A DNA stretch of 64,000 nt. It comes from Streptosporangiaceae bacterium NEAU-GS5 (lineage in GTDB: Bacteria; Actinomycetota; Actinomycetes; Streptosporangiales; Streptosporangiaceae). The stretch lies in the NCBI GenBank assembly GCA_017592665.1, contig JAGFNW010000025.1:1-64000 (forward strand), read 5' to 3'. Position numbers and translations under genes: made by a program. Under the pieces are notes generated by a model. The model saw only the letters and a program-made list of their open reading frames with translations. It was not told the origin of the DNA and searched no databases. Every line of letters begins with the position of its first letter. The first letter of the stretch is position 1. Shown here piece after piece: positions 52,702 through 60,596 of the stretch.

Positions 52702-54300
52702 ATGGGCGCCATGGACGATTTCCTCCCGCGCCCTCAGTCGGCCGACGTCACTCCCGGTTCGTTCGCGCTCCCGGCGGGCGCGGCCGTGTCCGGTCCTTTC
52801 GCCGACGCCGTACGGCTCCCGCTCGCGGCCCTGGATCTGATTCCCGGCGAGGACGGTCCGGTCCGCGTCGTCCACGAGCCGCGCCTCGGCCCCGAGGCGT
52901 ACGCGCTGGAGATCGGCGCGGATGGGGTGCGGATCACGGCGGGAGACCGGGCCGGGGCCTTCTACGCGGCGCAGACGCTCCGCCAGCTCGCCGGCCCGGC
53001 GGCGTTCCGGTCGTCCTCGGACGGGGCCGAGCTCGCGTACGCGCGGATCGAAGACGCGCCCGCTTATGCGTGGCGGGGGGCCCACCTCGACGTGGCGCGG
53101 CACTTCCAGCCGAAGCGTGAGGTGCTCCGGTTCATCGACCTGATCGCCGCGCACAAGCTCAACCGCCTGCATCTGCACCTGGTCGACGACCAGGGCTGGC
53201 GGGTCGAGAGCCCCGCCTATCCCCTGCTCCACGAGGTCGGCTCCCACCGGCCGCAGACGGACGTCAGCTACTACGGCGAAGAGCCGGCGCTCGACGGCAC
53301 GCCTCACGGGGGCTACTACACGCGGGCCGACCTGGCCGAGATCGGCGCCTACGCCCGGGCCCGCGCGGTGACAGTGGTGCCCGAGATCGACGTGCCGGGC
53401 CACGCGACCGCCATTCTCGCCGCCTATCCGTCGCTCGGCTCACGGGCCGGAGAGTCCCACGCGGTGATGCAGGAGTGGGGGATCTCTCGCGCGATCCTGT
53501 CGCCGCTGCCGCCGACCGTGGAGTTCCTGGAGACCGTCTTCGACGAGGTGATCGGGGCGCTGGGTTCGACACCGTATTTCCACGTGGGCGGTGACGAGTG
53601 TGTGCTCGACGACTGGAAGGCATCCCCGGAGATCGCGGCCTACCAGGCCTCGCTCGGCCTGGCCGGGGTGGGTGAGCTGCACGCGTGGTTCCTCCGGACC
53701 CTGGCCGACTCGCTGGCCGAGCGCGGCAGCCGGGCCGTGGTCTGGGACGAGGCGTTCGTGAGCGGCAAGCTCCGCGACGACACGGTCGTGATGCCGTGGC
53801 GTGGCGCCGGAGTCGGCCGCCGGGCCGCCGCGGCGGGACACGACGTGGTGATGACGCCGGTCTTCCCGCTGTACTTCGACTACGCCGAGGCCGCGTCCGT
53901 GGAGGAGCCGCTCGCGATCGGCGAGGCGGTCACCGTGGCGGACGTGGCCGCCTTCGACCCGGCCGTCGCGCCGCAGGTGATCGGCCTGCAGTTCCAGCTG
54001 TGGAGCGAGCGGATCCCTGATGGGCGGACCCTCGACTACCGCGCCTGGCCGCGCGGCTGCGCCGCCGCCGAGGTCGCCTGGGCGGGGAACGCCTCGGCGG
54101 ATTTCCCGCGCCGGCTGAGCACCCACCTGGAGCGCCTTACCGCCTTCGGCGTCGAATATCGCCCCCCGGCCGGCCCCCACCCCTGGCAACGCGGCGGCGC
54201 CGGCCCCCGCCGCCACCGCCCCGGCGTCGTCCCCGTGCACGACGTCGTCCGCCACCTTGACGAAATGACCCACACCCCCGACTCCACCCGCCCCTCGTGA
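52702..54300 (+). CDS. beta-N-acetylhexosaminidase (GH20)
   Basis: A ~532-residue enzyme that removes terminal GlcNAc/GalNAc. The N-terminal GH20b domain precedes the TIM barrel. HLHLVDDQGWRVES, VVPEIDVPGHATA and the catalytic Asp-Glu pair in YFHVGGDEC are intact; a C-terminal WSERI block is also seen. There is no signal peptide, so it is cytoplasmic, which fits recycling of cell-wall or chitin fragments. The start is ATG 52702 or 52711. The Arg/Pro-rich C-terminal ~50 residues look unusual and end within the first copy of a GTGATC repeat (stop TGA at 54298). Confidence 0.92.
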   Translation: MGAMDDFLPRPQSADVTPGSFALPAGAAVSGPFADAVRLPLAALDLIPGEDGPVRVVHEPRLGPEAYALEIGADGVRITAGDRAGAFYAAQTLRQLAGPAAFRSSSDGAELAYARIEDAPAYAWRGAHLDVARHFQPKREVLRFIDLIAAHKLNRLHLHLVDDQGWRVESPAYPLLHEVGSHRPQTDVSYYGEEPALDGTPHGGYYTRADLAEIGAYARARAVTVVPEIDVPGHATAILAAYPSLGSRAGESHAVMQEWGISRAILSPLPPTVEFLETVFDEVIGALGSTPYFHVGGDECVLDDWKASPEIAAYQASLGLAGVGELHAWFLRTLADSLAERGSRAVVWDEAFVSGKLRDDTVVMPWRGAGVGRRAAAAGHDVVMTPVFPLYFDYAEAASVEEPLAIGEAVTVADVAAFDPAVAPQVIGLQFQLWSERIPDGRTLDYRAWPRGCAAAEVAWAGNASADFPRRLSTHLERLTAFGVEYRPPAGPHPWQRGGAGPRRHRPGVVPVHDVVRHLDEMTHTPDSTRPS

Positions 54301-54390
54301 TCTTGCACGAATTCCCGCGCCCCTGGTCACGCCGTTCGTGATCTTGCACTGGTTCCCGAAGCGCAGCTCACAGCTTCGGTGATCATGCAG
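54296..54390. repeat. GTGATCWTGCA intergenic repeat element, locus 2
   Basis: Three same-strand copies: CGTGATCTTGCA (54297-54308), CGTGATCTTGCA (54338-54349) and GGTGATCATGCAGG (54378-54391), spaced about 40 bp. The first and second are followed by similar bases (GAATTCCCG, TGGTTCCCG). The core is the same as at 46152-46247. Confidence 0.65.
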
Positions 54391-54732
54391 GGCCGTGCTG
54401 CGCGACCGCCGGCCCAGGCGGAGCGCGGCCCGCACGTGCGCATCCGGCGCGGGAAGCGCCTCGCCGTGCGCCGCCAGACCGGCCGCCGCGGCGGCGAGCA
54501 CGAGCCCGACGCGCGCGCCGTTCCCATCACGGTGAACATTCAGCTGCAGGCCATGGGCGGCCAGGACATGCGGCAGATGGGACGGGTCGTCGTGCTCTGG
54601 CGGCGGGTCATCGCCGCCGTTTCCGCCGACGCGCTTTTCCCCGCGCTCCGGCATTTGGCTCTGGCCCTCGGCCTGCCGGCCGAGCAGAGCGGCGGCGACC
54701 AGGGCCTGCGCGACGACTGCGCCGCGACGCCG
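54301..54732. other. 432-bp gap without a supported gene
   Basis: Open frames here (for example 54379-54846 on the plus strand) are Arg-rich and match no family; they look like GC-rich shadows. The left third holds the tandem GTGATCWTGCA repeats. The rest could be a decayed coding fragment, but I cannot identify one. Confidence 0.5.
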
Positions 54733-55809
54733 TCACTGTGGGCCGGTTACCTGCACGCCGGGGCCCGAGGACTTGCCGATGACGGCTTCGATGGAGGTGT
54801 GGCCGTGGCGGCGGAGGCGGACGGCCAGCTCGCGGTGGATGCGTGAGGCCCAGAGCGGGCCCGCGTAGATCATGCCGGTGTAGCCCTGGACGAGCGTGGC
54901 CCCGGCGAGCAGGCGCTCCCACACGTCGTCCACATCTTCGACGCCGCCGACGGAGATCAGGGTGAGGCGGTCGCCGACCCTGGCGTACAGGCGGCGGAGG
55001 ACCTCGAGCGAGCGGGCCTTCAGCGGACGGCCGGACAGGCCGCCGGTCTCCGTGCTGCGCACGCCCGGGCGGCCGATCGTGGTGTTGGTGGCGATGATCC
55101 CGGCCAGGCCGAGGTCGGCGGCGAGGTCGGCAACCGCGTCCACGTCCTCGTCGGCCAGATCCGGCGCGATCTTCACCAGCAGCGGCGTACGGCCCGCGAC
55201 GTCCTTGACCGCTTCGAGCAGCGGCCGGAGCAGTTCGACGGCCTGCAGGTCGCGCAGGCCGGGCGTGTTGGGCGAGCTCACGTTGACGACCAGGTAGTCG
55301 GCCAGCGGCGCGAGCTCCTTGGCGCTCGCCGCGTAGTCGGCGGCGGCCTCGGCCTCCGGCACGACCTTCGTCTTGCCGATGTTGATCCCCACGACGGCCG
55401 TGCGCGGCTTGCGGAGTTGATCGGCCGCCGCCGACGCGCCGTGGTTGTTGAAGCCCATCCTGTTGATGACCGCGCGTTCCTTCGGGAGGCGGAACAGGCG
55501 GGGCCGGGCGTTGCCGGGCTGCGCGTAGGCCGTGACCGTGCCGGCCTCGACATGGCTGAAGCCGAACGCGGCCAGCGCCTCGACGCACTCGGCGTCCTTG
55601 TCGAAGCCCGCCGCCAGGCCGAAGGGCCCTGGGAAGCGTACGCCGAAGGCCGTCACGCGCAGGGCGGGATCGCGCGGCGCGAGGAGGCGCCGGAGCAGGC
55701 CCGTCGCGAACGGCAGCGCGCCGAGAAGCCGCAGGGCCCGCAGTGTCAGGCGATGCACGGCCTCGGCGTCGAACCGGCGCAGAACCTGCGTGAAGATCAG
55801 TCGATACAT
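54733..55809 (-). CDS. pyrD: quinone-dependent dihydroorotate dehydrogenase
   Basis: A 358-residue class 2 enzyme that oxidises dihydroorotate to orotate in pyrimidine synthesis. The N-terminal extension ([27 protein letters not shown]) is the membrane-contact helix pair of class 2. [25 protein letters not shown] and [14 protein letters not shown] (catalytic Ser) follow, then [15 protein letters not shown] for FMN phosphate. The ATG at 55809 fits the family; the frame is open slightly further. It is close to, and on the same strand as, the ANTAR gene upstream (39 bp). Confidence 0.96.
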   Translation of the reverse strand: MYRLIFTQVLRRFDAEAVHRLTLRALRLLGALPFATGLLRRLLAPRDPALRVTAFGVRFPGPFGLAAGFDKDAECVEALAAFGFSHVEAGTVTAYAQPGNARPRLFRLPKERAVINRMGFNNHGASAAADQLRKPRTAVVGINIGKTKVVPEAEAAADYAASAKELAPLADYLVVNVSSPNTPGLRDLQAVELLRPLLEAVKDVAGRTPLLVKIAPDLADEDVDAVADLAADLGLAGIIATNTTIGRPGVRSTETGGLSGRPLKARSLEVLRRLYARVGDRLTLISVGGVEDVDDVWERLLAGATLVQGYTGMIYAGPLWASRIHRELAVRLRRHGHTSIEAVIGKSSGPGVQVTGPQ

Positions 55810-55848
55810 CACGCGCAAGATTACCCGCCGCACCTGCCGGACGACTGA

Positions 55849-56571
55849 TCAGGAGGCCGCGGGGTCATCCGGCCCCTCCTCCTCGGCGCCCCTGAGCAGT
55901 TCGGCGGCCAGGTCGGCGACCGTGCGGCGGCTGTCGCGGGCGCGTTTGCGCAGGCCGTTGAAAGCCTCGGTGGCGTTCATGTCGTCCTTGCCCATGAGGT
56001 AGCCGATGGCGCGCTCGATCAGGACGCGGTAGTCGAGGGCGTATTGGAGCTGGTCGGCCAGCCGGGCCTGCTCCTCGGCCTCGATGGCCGCGGCGAGAAC
56101 CTGCTCGATCACCTGGGCGCAGTCGTGGAGGAGCTCGACGTCCGACTCGTCCCATGTGTACGGCTCCGCCTGATAGACGTCGAGCGTCCCGACCGTGGCG
56201 CCGAGCCGTACGGGAATCGAGGCGACGGCCCGGACGGCGGGGTCGATCGAGCCGGCCAGCTCCGGCCAGCGCCGGTCGGCCGGTACGTCGGTGGAGAAGA
56301 CGGCCTCGCCCTGGTCGAAGGCGGCGAAGGAGGGCCCGTCACGCAGCTTCACCTGGGCGAGCCCGAACGCCCGCCCTGGCTCGTCCGTGGCGAACAGGCC
56401 GCGCAGCGCGCGTCCGTCGTCGGCGAGCATGAGGCCGGCGCCGGCGTAGCCCAGGATCCGGGCGACCACCTGGACGATGCGCTCGAGATGGTGGACGATC
56501 CCGCCTTCCGAAGACGGCCCCCGCAGCCGGCGCAGGCTGGCGACGAGGGCCTCGTGGTCGACATCGGTCAC
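55849..56571 (-). CDS. GAF and ANTAR domain RNA-binding antitermination regulator
   Basis: A ~240-residue regulator. Residues ~20-165 form a GAF sensory domain (IVQVVARILGYAGAGLMLADDG, AVASIPVRLGATVGTLDVY). Residues ~175-235 form an ANTAR domain with LADQLQYALDYRVLIERAIGYLMGKDDMNATEAFNGLRKRAR. ANTAR proteins bind paired RNA hexaloops and block termination. The GTG at 56571 is preferred to the far upstream opening at 56850, which overlaps the divergent gene. The signal and RNA targets are unknown; pyrD follows directly. Confidence 0.9.
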   Translation of the reverse strand: MTDVDHEALVASLRRLRGPSSEGGIVHHLERIVQVVARILGYAGAGLMLADDGRALRGLFATDEPGRAFGLAQVKLRDGPSFAAFDQGEAVFSTDVPADRRWPELAGSIDPAVRAVASIPVRLGATVGTLDVYQAEPYTWDESDVELLHDCAQVIEQVLAAAIEAEEQARLADQLQYALDYRVLIERAIGYLMGKDDMNATEAFNGLRKRARDSRRTVADLAAELLRGAEEEGPDDPAAS

Positions 56572-56749
56572 CCGCGCCCACTTCCCACCCCCGACCGAAA
56601 CCAACCTCCCGAACTCGATCAACAGGGATGTGATCGTTAACACGTCGGCAATCGGGGTTAACGCGGCCAAAAACCATGAGCGTTCTACTTGGCGCAGTTT
56701 CGTGGGCTTCGTATGGCTCGCGCGACTTCGCATGCACGAAAGGAACGTC

Positions 56750-59116
56750 ATGAGGCTCTCCAGGGCCGCCCGCCGTAGCAGTCTGACCGCCTTAGCCGTC
56801 GCGGCGATGACCGGAATCGTCGCGATCCCCGCTCCTGCCGCCGCCGACACCTGGTCGATCGTGCCGGTCGACGGTGGATATCAGCTGACCTTACGTCTGG
56901 ACGAACCCGTGCCCGTACGGGACGCCGCCCCGGAGCTCGCGGTCGACGGGCAGCCGCTCGGCTATGCCACCGAAAGCGACGAAGGTCACACGCTCACCCT
57001 GCTGACCTCCGACCCGCGAGCCGGCGATGCGAGCATCGTCCAGGTCGCCTGGAACGGCGTCGTCGAATCCAGGGTTGCGGCGCGCGCGGCGGTCTACACC
57101 CCGCCACCCAGCCCTCAGCCGACCACGATCGCCACCGATCCGGGCGTCGCCGGGCCGTACGAGGTCGAGGAGAGCACCTACGACCTGGGCGACACCGCGA
57201 TCAGTCTGGCGGGTCTCGGTGGCCGGCTGGGCGAACTGCGAGCCGAGGTCTACCTGCCGAAGGCCGCGCCCGGCCGCCGGCCGCTGGTCATCTTCCTCCA
57301 CGGGCGGCATTCCGCCTGCTACGACCCGATCACACGCCGGACCAGCAATAACGCATGGCCATGCCCGGCCGGCCAGCAGCCGATCGAGAGCTTCAAAGGC
57401 TACAAGGGACCGGCCGACGCGCTGGCGAGCCACGGCTACGCGGTCGTGTCGGTGAGCGCCGACGCCGTCAACGCCTTCGACGCCAACTTCTCGGAGGACC
57501 GGGGAGCACTGGCCCGAAGCGAAGTCGTCATGCGCCACCTGGACCTGCTCAACGCGGCAGAGCGCGGCAAGGGCGACCCGCAGTTGGTCTCGCTGTTCAA
57601 GGGCCGGATCGATCTGGACAACGTCGGCCTGATGGGGCACTCTCGCGGCGGCGAAGGCGTCGCGAAGGCCGTGCTCGTGAACGCCGGACGGGCCAAGCCG
57701 TACGGGATCCGGGCCGTGCTGCCGCTCGCGCCGACCGACTTCGCCCGCGCGTCACTGCCCGGCATCCCGACCGCGACGATCCTGCCGTACTGCGACGGCG
57801 ACGTCTCCAACCAGCAGGGACAGCACTTCTACGACGACTCCCTGTACGCCGTGCCCGGCGACAGCGCGTTCCGGTCGGCGCTGCTGGTGATGGGCGCCGA
57901 CCACAACTTCTTCAACACCGAGTGGACCCCGGGCGTGGCCACAGCGCCCGCATCCGACGACTGGTCGAACAACAACGACCCGGTCTGCGGCAATCGCGCG
58001 GAGTCCAGGTTGAGCGCGTCCGAGCAGTATGCGGTCGGGACCGCGTTCATCGCCGGATTCTTCCGGCTCGTCCAGGGCCAGGAGACCGCGCTGATGCCTC
58101 TGTTCGACGGCAGCGGCAAGACCGTCGCGTCGACCGGCAGGGCCGTCGTGTACGCCGTCGGCCAGGCGCCGGCCTCCAGCAGAATCGACGTGGCGAGCTT
58201 CGCCGGGGCTTCTCCCTTCGTGGTCTCCGGCGCGGCCACCGGCGCCCTCTGCGCGAGCATGCTCGGCCGGTCGCCGCAGAGCGGCCTCGCGACCTGCGCG
58301 ACCAAACTGACCACCTCGCAGGCCCCGTCGTGGACGCCCGCGACCTACCTGCCCAACGCCACCGCCACCCCTGTCATGCGCTTCGCCTGGCAGGACGCCT
58401 CCGGGAAGCTGACCGTGCCCCTCGCGCCCGGATCGCGGAACATCTCCAAAGCCGAACTGCTCACCTTCCGGGTCGCACGAGACGAGAACGTCCCGGCGTC
58501 CGCCCCGCTCGACATGACCGTCACCTTGGTCGACGGGCGCGACCGGAGTGTCACGGTGCCCGTGTCGACGCTCAGCCCTGCGCTGGGGGCGCTGCCGGGG
58601 GCCACGTCGCCGCTGCCGAAGACGTGGCTGCGGACCGTACAGCTGCCGTTGAGCGGGCTCAGCGGCATCGACAAGAAGGACATAAAGGAGGTGACCCTGG
58701 CGGGAACCGCCGCCCCCGGCGGCGTCTACCTGGCCGACCTGGCCTTCACACGGTCGCGGGTCGGTGAGGAGAGCGTCGCCGGCCTGCCACAGGTGTCGGT
58801 CGGCGACCTCACCGTCCCCGAAGACGACGGCCCCGGTTTCGCGCAGATCCCGGTGGCGCTGTCCAGGCCGTCGGACCTGCCGGTCGCGGTGTCCGTGCAG
58901 TCCCTCCCCACCGGGACCGGGCCGGTCATCGCGCAGATCGCGGCCACGGTGACGATCCCGGCCGGACAGACGGGCGGCGTCTTCACGGTCCCGCTGATCG
59001 GCAACGACGTCGCCACTGCCGTGACGCAGTCGTATCAGGTCGTGGCAGGCGTTTCGGCCAACGCCACCATCGGTGACGGCTTCGCCCGCCTCGTCGTCAC
59101 CGACGACGACGCCTGA
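56750..59116 (+). CDS. secreted alpha/beta hydrolase with C-terminal Calx-beta-like domain
   Basis: A 788-residue exported protein. Residues 1-34 are a signal ending APAAADT. A beta-rich region (~35-130) is followed by an alpha/beta hydrolase core (~155-460) with LVIFLHGRHSACYD as oxyanion strand, the nucleophile Ser297 in GHSRGG and a late ADHNFFNTEW that may supply the His. Two further beta domains follow. The last ~105 residues (VSVGDLTVPEDDGPGFAQIPVALS to TDDDA) look like a calcium-binding Calx-beta repeat. Ester or amide substrates are unknown. Start ATG 56750 has AAAGGA upstream. A strong hairpin ends the gene. Confidence 0.85.
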   Translation: MRLSRAARRSSLTALAVAAMTGIVAIPAPAAADTWSIVPVDGGYQLTLRLDEPVPVRDAAPELAVDGQPLGYATESDEGHTLTLLTSDPRAGDASIVQVAWNGVVESRVAARAAVYTPPPSPQPTTIATDPGVAGPYEVEESTYDLGDTAISLAGLGGRLGELRAEVYLPKAAPGRRPLVIFLHGRHSACYDPITRRTSNNAWPCPAGQQPIESFKGYKGPADALASHGYAVVSVSADAVNAFDANFSEDRGALARSEVVMRHLDLLNAAERGKGDPQLVSLFKGRIDLDNVGLMGHSRGGEGVAKAVLVNAGRAKPYGIRAVLPLAPTDFARASLPGIPTATILPYCDGDVSNQQGQHFYDDSLYAVPGDSAFRSALLVMGADHNFFNTEWTPGVATAPASDDWSNNNDPVCGNRAESRLSASEQYAVGTAFIAGFFRLVQGQETALMPLFDGSGKTVASTGRAVVYAVGQAPASSRIDVASFAGASPFVVSGAATGALCASMLGRSPQSGLATCATKLTTSQAPSWTPATYLPNATATPVMRFAWQDASGKLTVPLAPGSRNISKAELLTFRVARDENVPASAPLDMTVTLVDGRDRSVTVPVSTLSPALGALPGATSPLPKTWLRTVQLPLSGLSGIDKKDIKEVTLAGTAAPGGVYLADLAFTRSRVGEESVAGLPQVSVGDLTVPEDDGPGFAQIPVALSRPSDLPVAVSVQSLPTGTGPVIAQIAATVTIPAGQTGGVFTVPLIGNDVATAVTQSYQVVAGVSANATIGDGFARLVVTDDDA

Positions 59117-59126
59117 CCCCACGAAC

Positions 59127-59156
59127 GTGGCGGTGGTCTCCGGGGACCACCGCCAC
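59127..59156 (+). terminator. strong hairpin after the secreted hydrolase gene
   Basis: GTGGCGGTGGTC (59127-59138) and GACCACCGCCAC (59145-59156) form a perfect 12-bp stem with a 6-nt loop. It lies 11 bp after the stop codon and before the padR promoter. No U-tract is present. Confidence 0.75.
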
Positions 59157-59165
59157 AGCGCCCTG

Positions 59166-59195
59166 TTCGACATATGTAGGCGACATATGTAGAGT
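59166..59195 (+). promoter_or_regulatory. padR promoter with tandem ACATATGT operator
   Basis: CGACATATGTAG occurs twice (59168-59179 and 59181-59192), a 13-bp period; each holds the palindrome ACATATGT. They overlap a promoter, -35 TTCGAC (59166-59171), 18 bp, -10 TAGAGT (59190-59195), which ends 7 nt before the GTG of padR. AT-rich palindromes like this are typical PadR targets, so self-repression is likely. Confidence 0.7.
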
Positions 59196-59202
59196 CGCCC
59201 GG

Positions 59203-59532
59203 GTGAAATTGACGGGACCACTGGAGCGCGTGCTGCGCGTCTTCCTGGAAGACCCTGATGCCCATCGCTATGGCTATGACCTGATGAAGGCGGCGAAACT
59301 GGCGAGCGGGACCCTCTATCCGATGCTGGCCCGCCTGCAGGAAGAGGGATTGCTGGCCTCCGAATGGGAGGCGCCGCGCGACGACGCCGGCGGGAGACCG
59401 CCGCGCAAGTATTACCGGTTGACCGGAGAAGGGGTGCGCATCAGCCGTCTCGAGCTTGCTCAGGCCGCGTTGAGCGCCCCTCGCGACGGTGTCGACGGGC
59501 ACGTGATCCGCCCGACCCGGAGCGTGCCGTGA
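59203..59532 (+). CDS. PadR family transcriptional regulator
   Basis: A 109-residue winged-helix repressor. HRYGYDLMKAAKLASGTLYPMLARLQEEGLL is the PadR HTH, and RPPRKYYRLTGEGV is the wing. It is short, with only one C-terminal helix (PadR-s2). Start GTG 59203 is probably leaderless. The stop overlaps the next gene's GTG (GTGA), so it heads a three-gene coupled operon. Confidence 0.92.
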   Translation: MKLTGPLERVLRVFLEDPDAHRYGYDLMKAAKLASGTLYPMLARLQEEGLLASEWEAPRDDAGGRPPRKYYRLTGEGVRISRLELAQAALSAPRDGVDGHVIRPTRSVP

Positions 59533-60353
59533 ACATCACCTCATGGACCCTGCGAATGGCCGAGCGGTTACTCGCGCACGCGTGTCGCCGGTTGCCGATC
59601 GAAACAGCGGAAGAGCGCTACCTGGAATGGTCCGCGGAGCTTCCCGCCATTCTCGAGGACCCCGAGGTGCGGCCGAGACTGCGCCGGATCTTTCGCGTTC
59701 TCGCGTTCGCGCTCGACCAGAGCCGCGGCGCCCGGGCGCTGCGGAGCCTGCCGGCCCAGCCGCATTCCCTGGTTTTCACCGCTCAGCACGGCGGTTTCCT
59801 GAGCCGGCGGATCAGCAGCATATGCCTCTACGGGGAATCGGCCCTTCCGGCGTTGCTGCAGACCAGGGACTACGCCGAGGCGCTGGCCGACACGGTGACC
59901 CTGCCGTCCTTGGTGCCGGCCAGAATCGCGCACTGGCGTGAACGGCAGAAAGTCCTCCATGGCCGGCGCGGGCCGGTCATCTGGGCGATCATCGACGAGA
60001 TAAGCCTGCGACGGCCGGTCGGCGGACGCGAGGTGATGCGTGGTCAGATCGAGCATCTGATCGAGCTGAGCCGTCGGCCCAACATACGGATCCAGCTCTT
60101 ACCGTTCAGCTACAGCGGAGGTCCCGTGCCCGGCGGATCCTTCAGCGTGCTGGGCATCGACGACAAGGACTCCAGCGAAGTCATCCACATCGAGCGGATA
60201 TCGCACTCGATCTACATAAACGAAGACGTGCAAGTGGATCGATATACCGAGACCTTCGACCGCCTTTCCACCGCGAGCCAGAGCCCCGAGGAGTTCACCG
60301 AGCTTCTCCGGAAGCTACTGCGCGTCCTCTCGAACGACGTGCCGGTGCGGTGA
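59529..60353 (+). CDS. DUF5753 domain protein fused to a PadR-partner N-terminal domain, lacking an HTH
   Basis: A 274-residue protein. Residues 1-75 (WTLRMAERLLAHACRRLPIE, YLEWSAELPAILEDPE) resemble the start of small proteins commonly encoded after padR genes in actinobacteria. Residues ~90-270 match DUF5753: LPALLQTRDYAEAL, LRRPVGGREVMRGQIEHLIEL and a VQLLPFSYSGG-like core. DUF5753 normally sits behind an XRE helix-turn-helix and works with a DUF397 partner; neither is present. The DNA-binding module thus seems replaced. It overlaps both neighbours by 4 bp. The fusion is real as read; no frameshift signs are seen. Confidence 0.75.
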   Translation: MNITSWTLRMAERLLAHACRRLPIETAEERYLEWSAELPAILEDPEVRPRLRRIFRVLAFALDQSRGARALRSLPAQPHSLVFTAQHGGFLSRRISSICLYGESALPALLQTRDYAEALADTVTLPSLVPARIAHWRERQKVLHGRRGPVIWAIIDEISLRRPVGGREVMRGQIEHLIELSRRPNIRIQLLPFSYSGGPVPGGSFSVLGIDDKDSSEVIHIERISHSIYINEDVQVDRYTETFDRLSTASQSPEEFTELLRKLLRVLSNDVPVR

Positions 60354-60595
60354 CGGCAATGGTGCGGCCGCGCCGCCTCATGGCGGCCAAGTTGGCGGGC
60401 GCGCCCTTGGTCGCCGCGATGTCGATTTCCGACCTCCCGTGGGGAATCTGGGCAGGCGTCATCGCCGCGATTCTTCTCTACAGCCTGTGCGGCCTTTTCC
60501 TGGCGTACAAAGTCGGCGTACGCGCCCTGGACAAGGTGGACTCGGCTGAGGTGCCGTCGGTCGTGGCCACCCTCTTCGGAGGAGACGAGCGCTGA
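60350..60595 (+). CDS. small single-pass membrane protein
   Basis: An 81-residue protein with a basic N-terminus and one long hydrophobic stretch (IWAGVIAAILLYSLCGLFLAYKVG, near residues 33-56), then an acidic tail ending GGDER. No family is recognised. Its GTG overlaps the DUF5753 gene stop (GTGA), so it is the third gene of the padR operon. It may be the membrane half of a module split from the protein before it. Confidence 0.7.
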   Translation: MTAMVRPRRLMAAKLAGAPLVAAMSISDLPWGIWAGVIAAILLYSLCGLFLAYKVGVRALDKVDSAEVPSVVATLFGGDER

Positions 60596-60596
60596 C

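Noticed and set aside
54296-54391. Possible CRISPR array from evenly spaced GTGATC copies
   Set aside because: Only three 11-12-bp copies, last one degenerate, no cas genes; read as an extragenic repeat instead.
54379-54846. 155-residue plus-strand ORF in the gap before pyrD
   Set aside because: It starts inside a repeat copy, is Arg-rich and overlaps the 3' end of pyrD on the other strand; no family is recognised.
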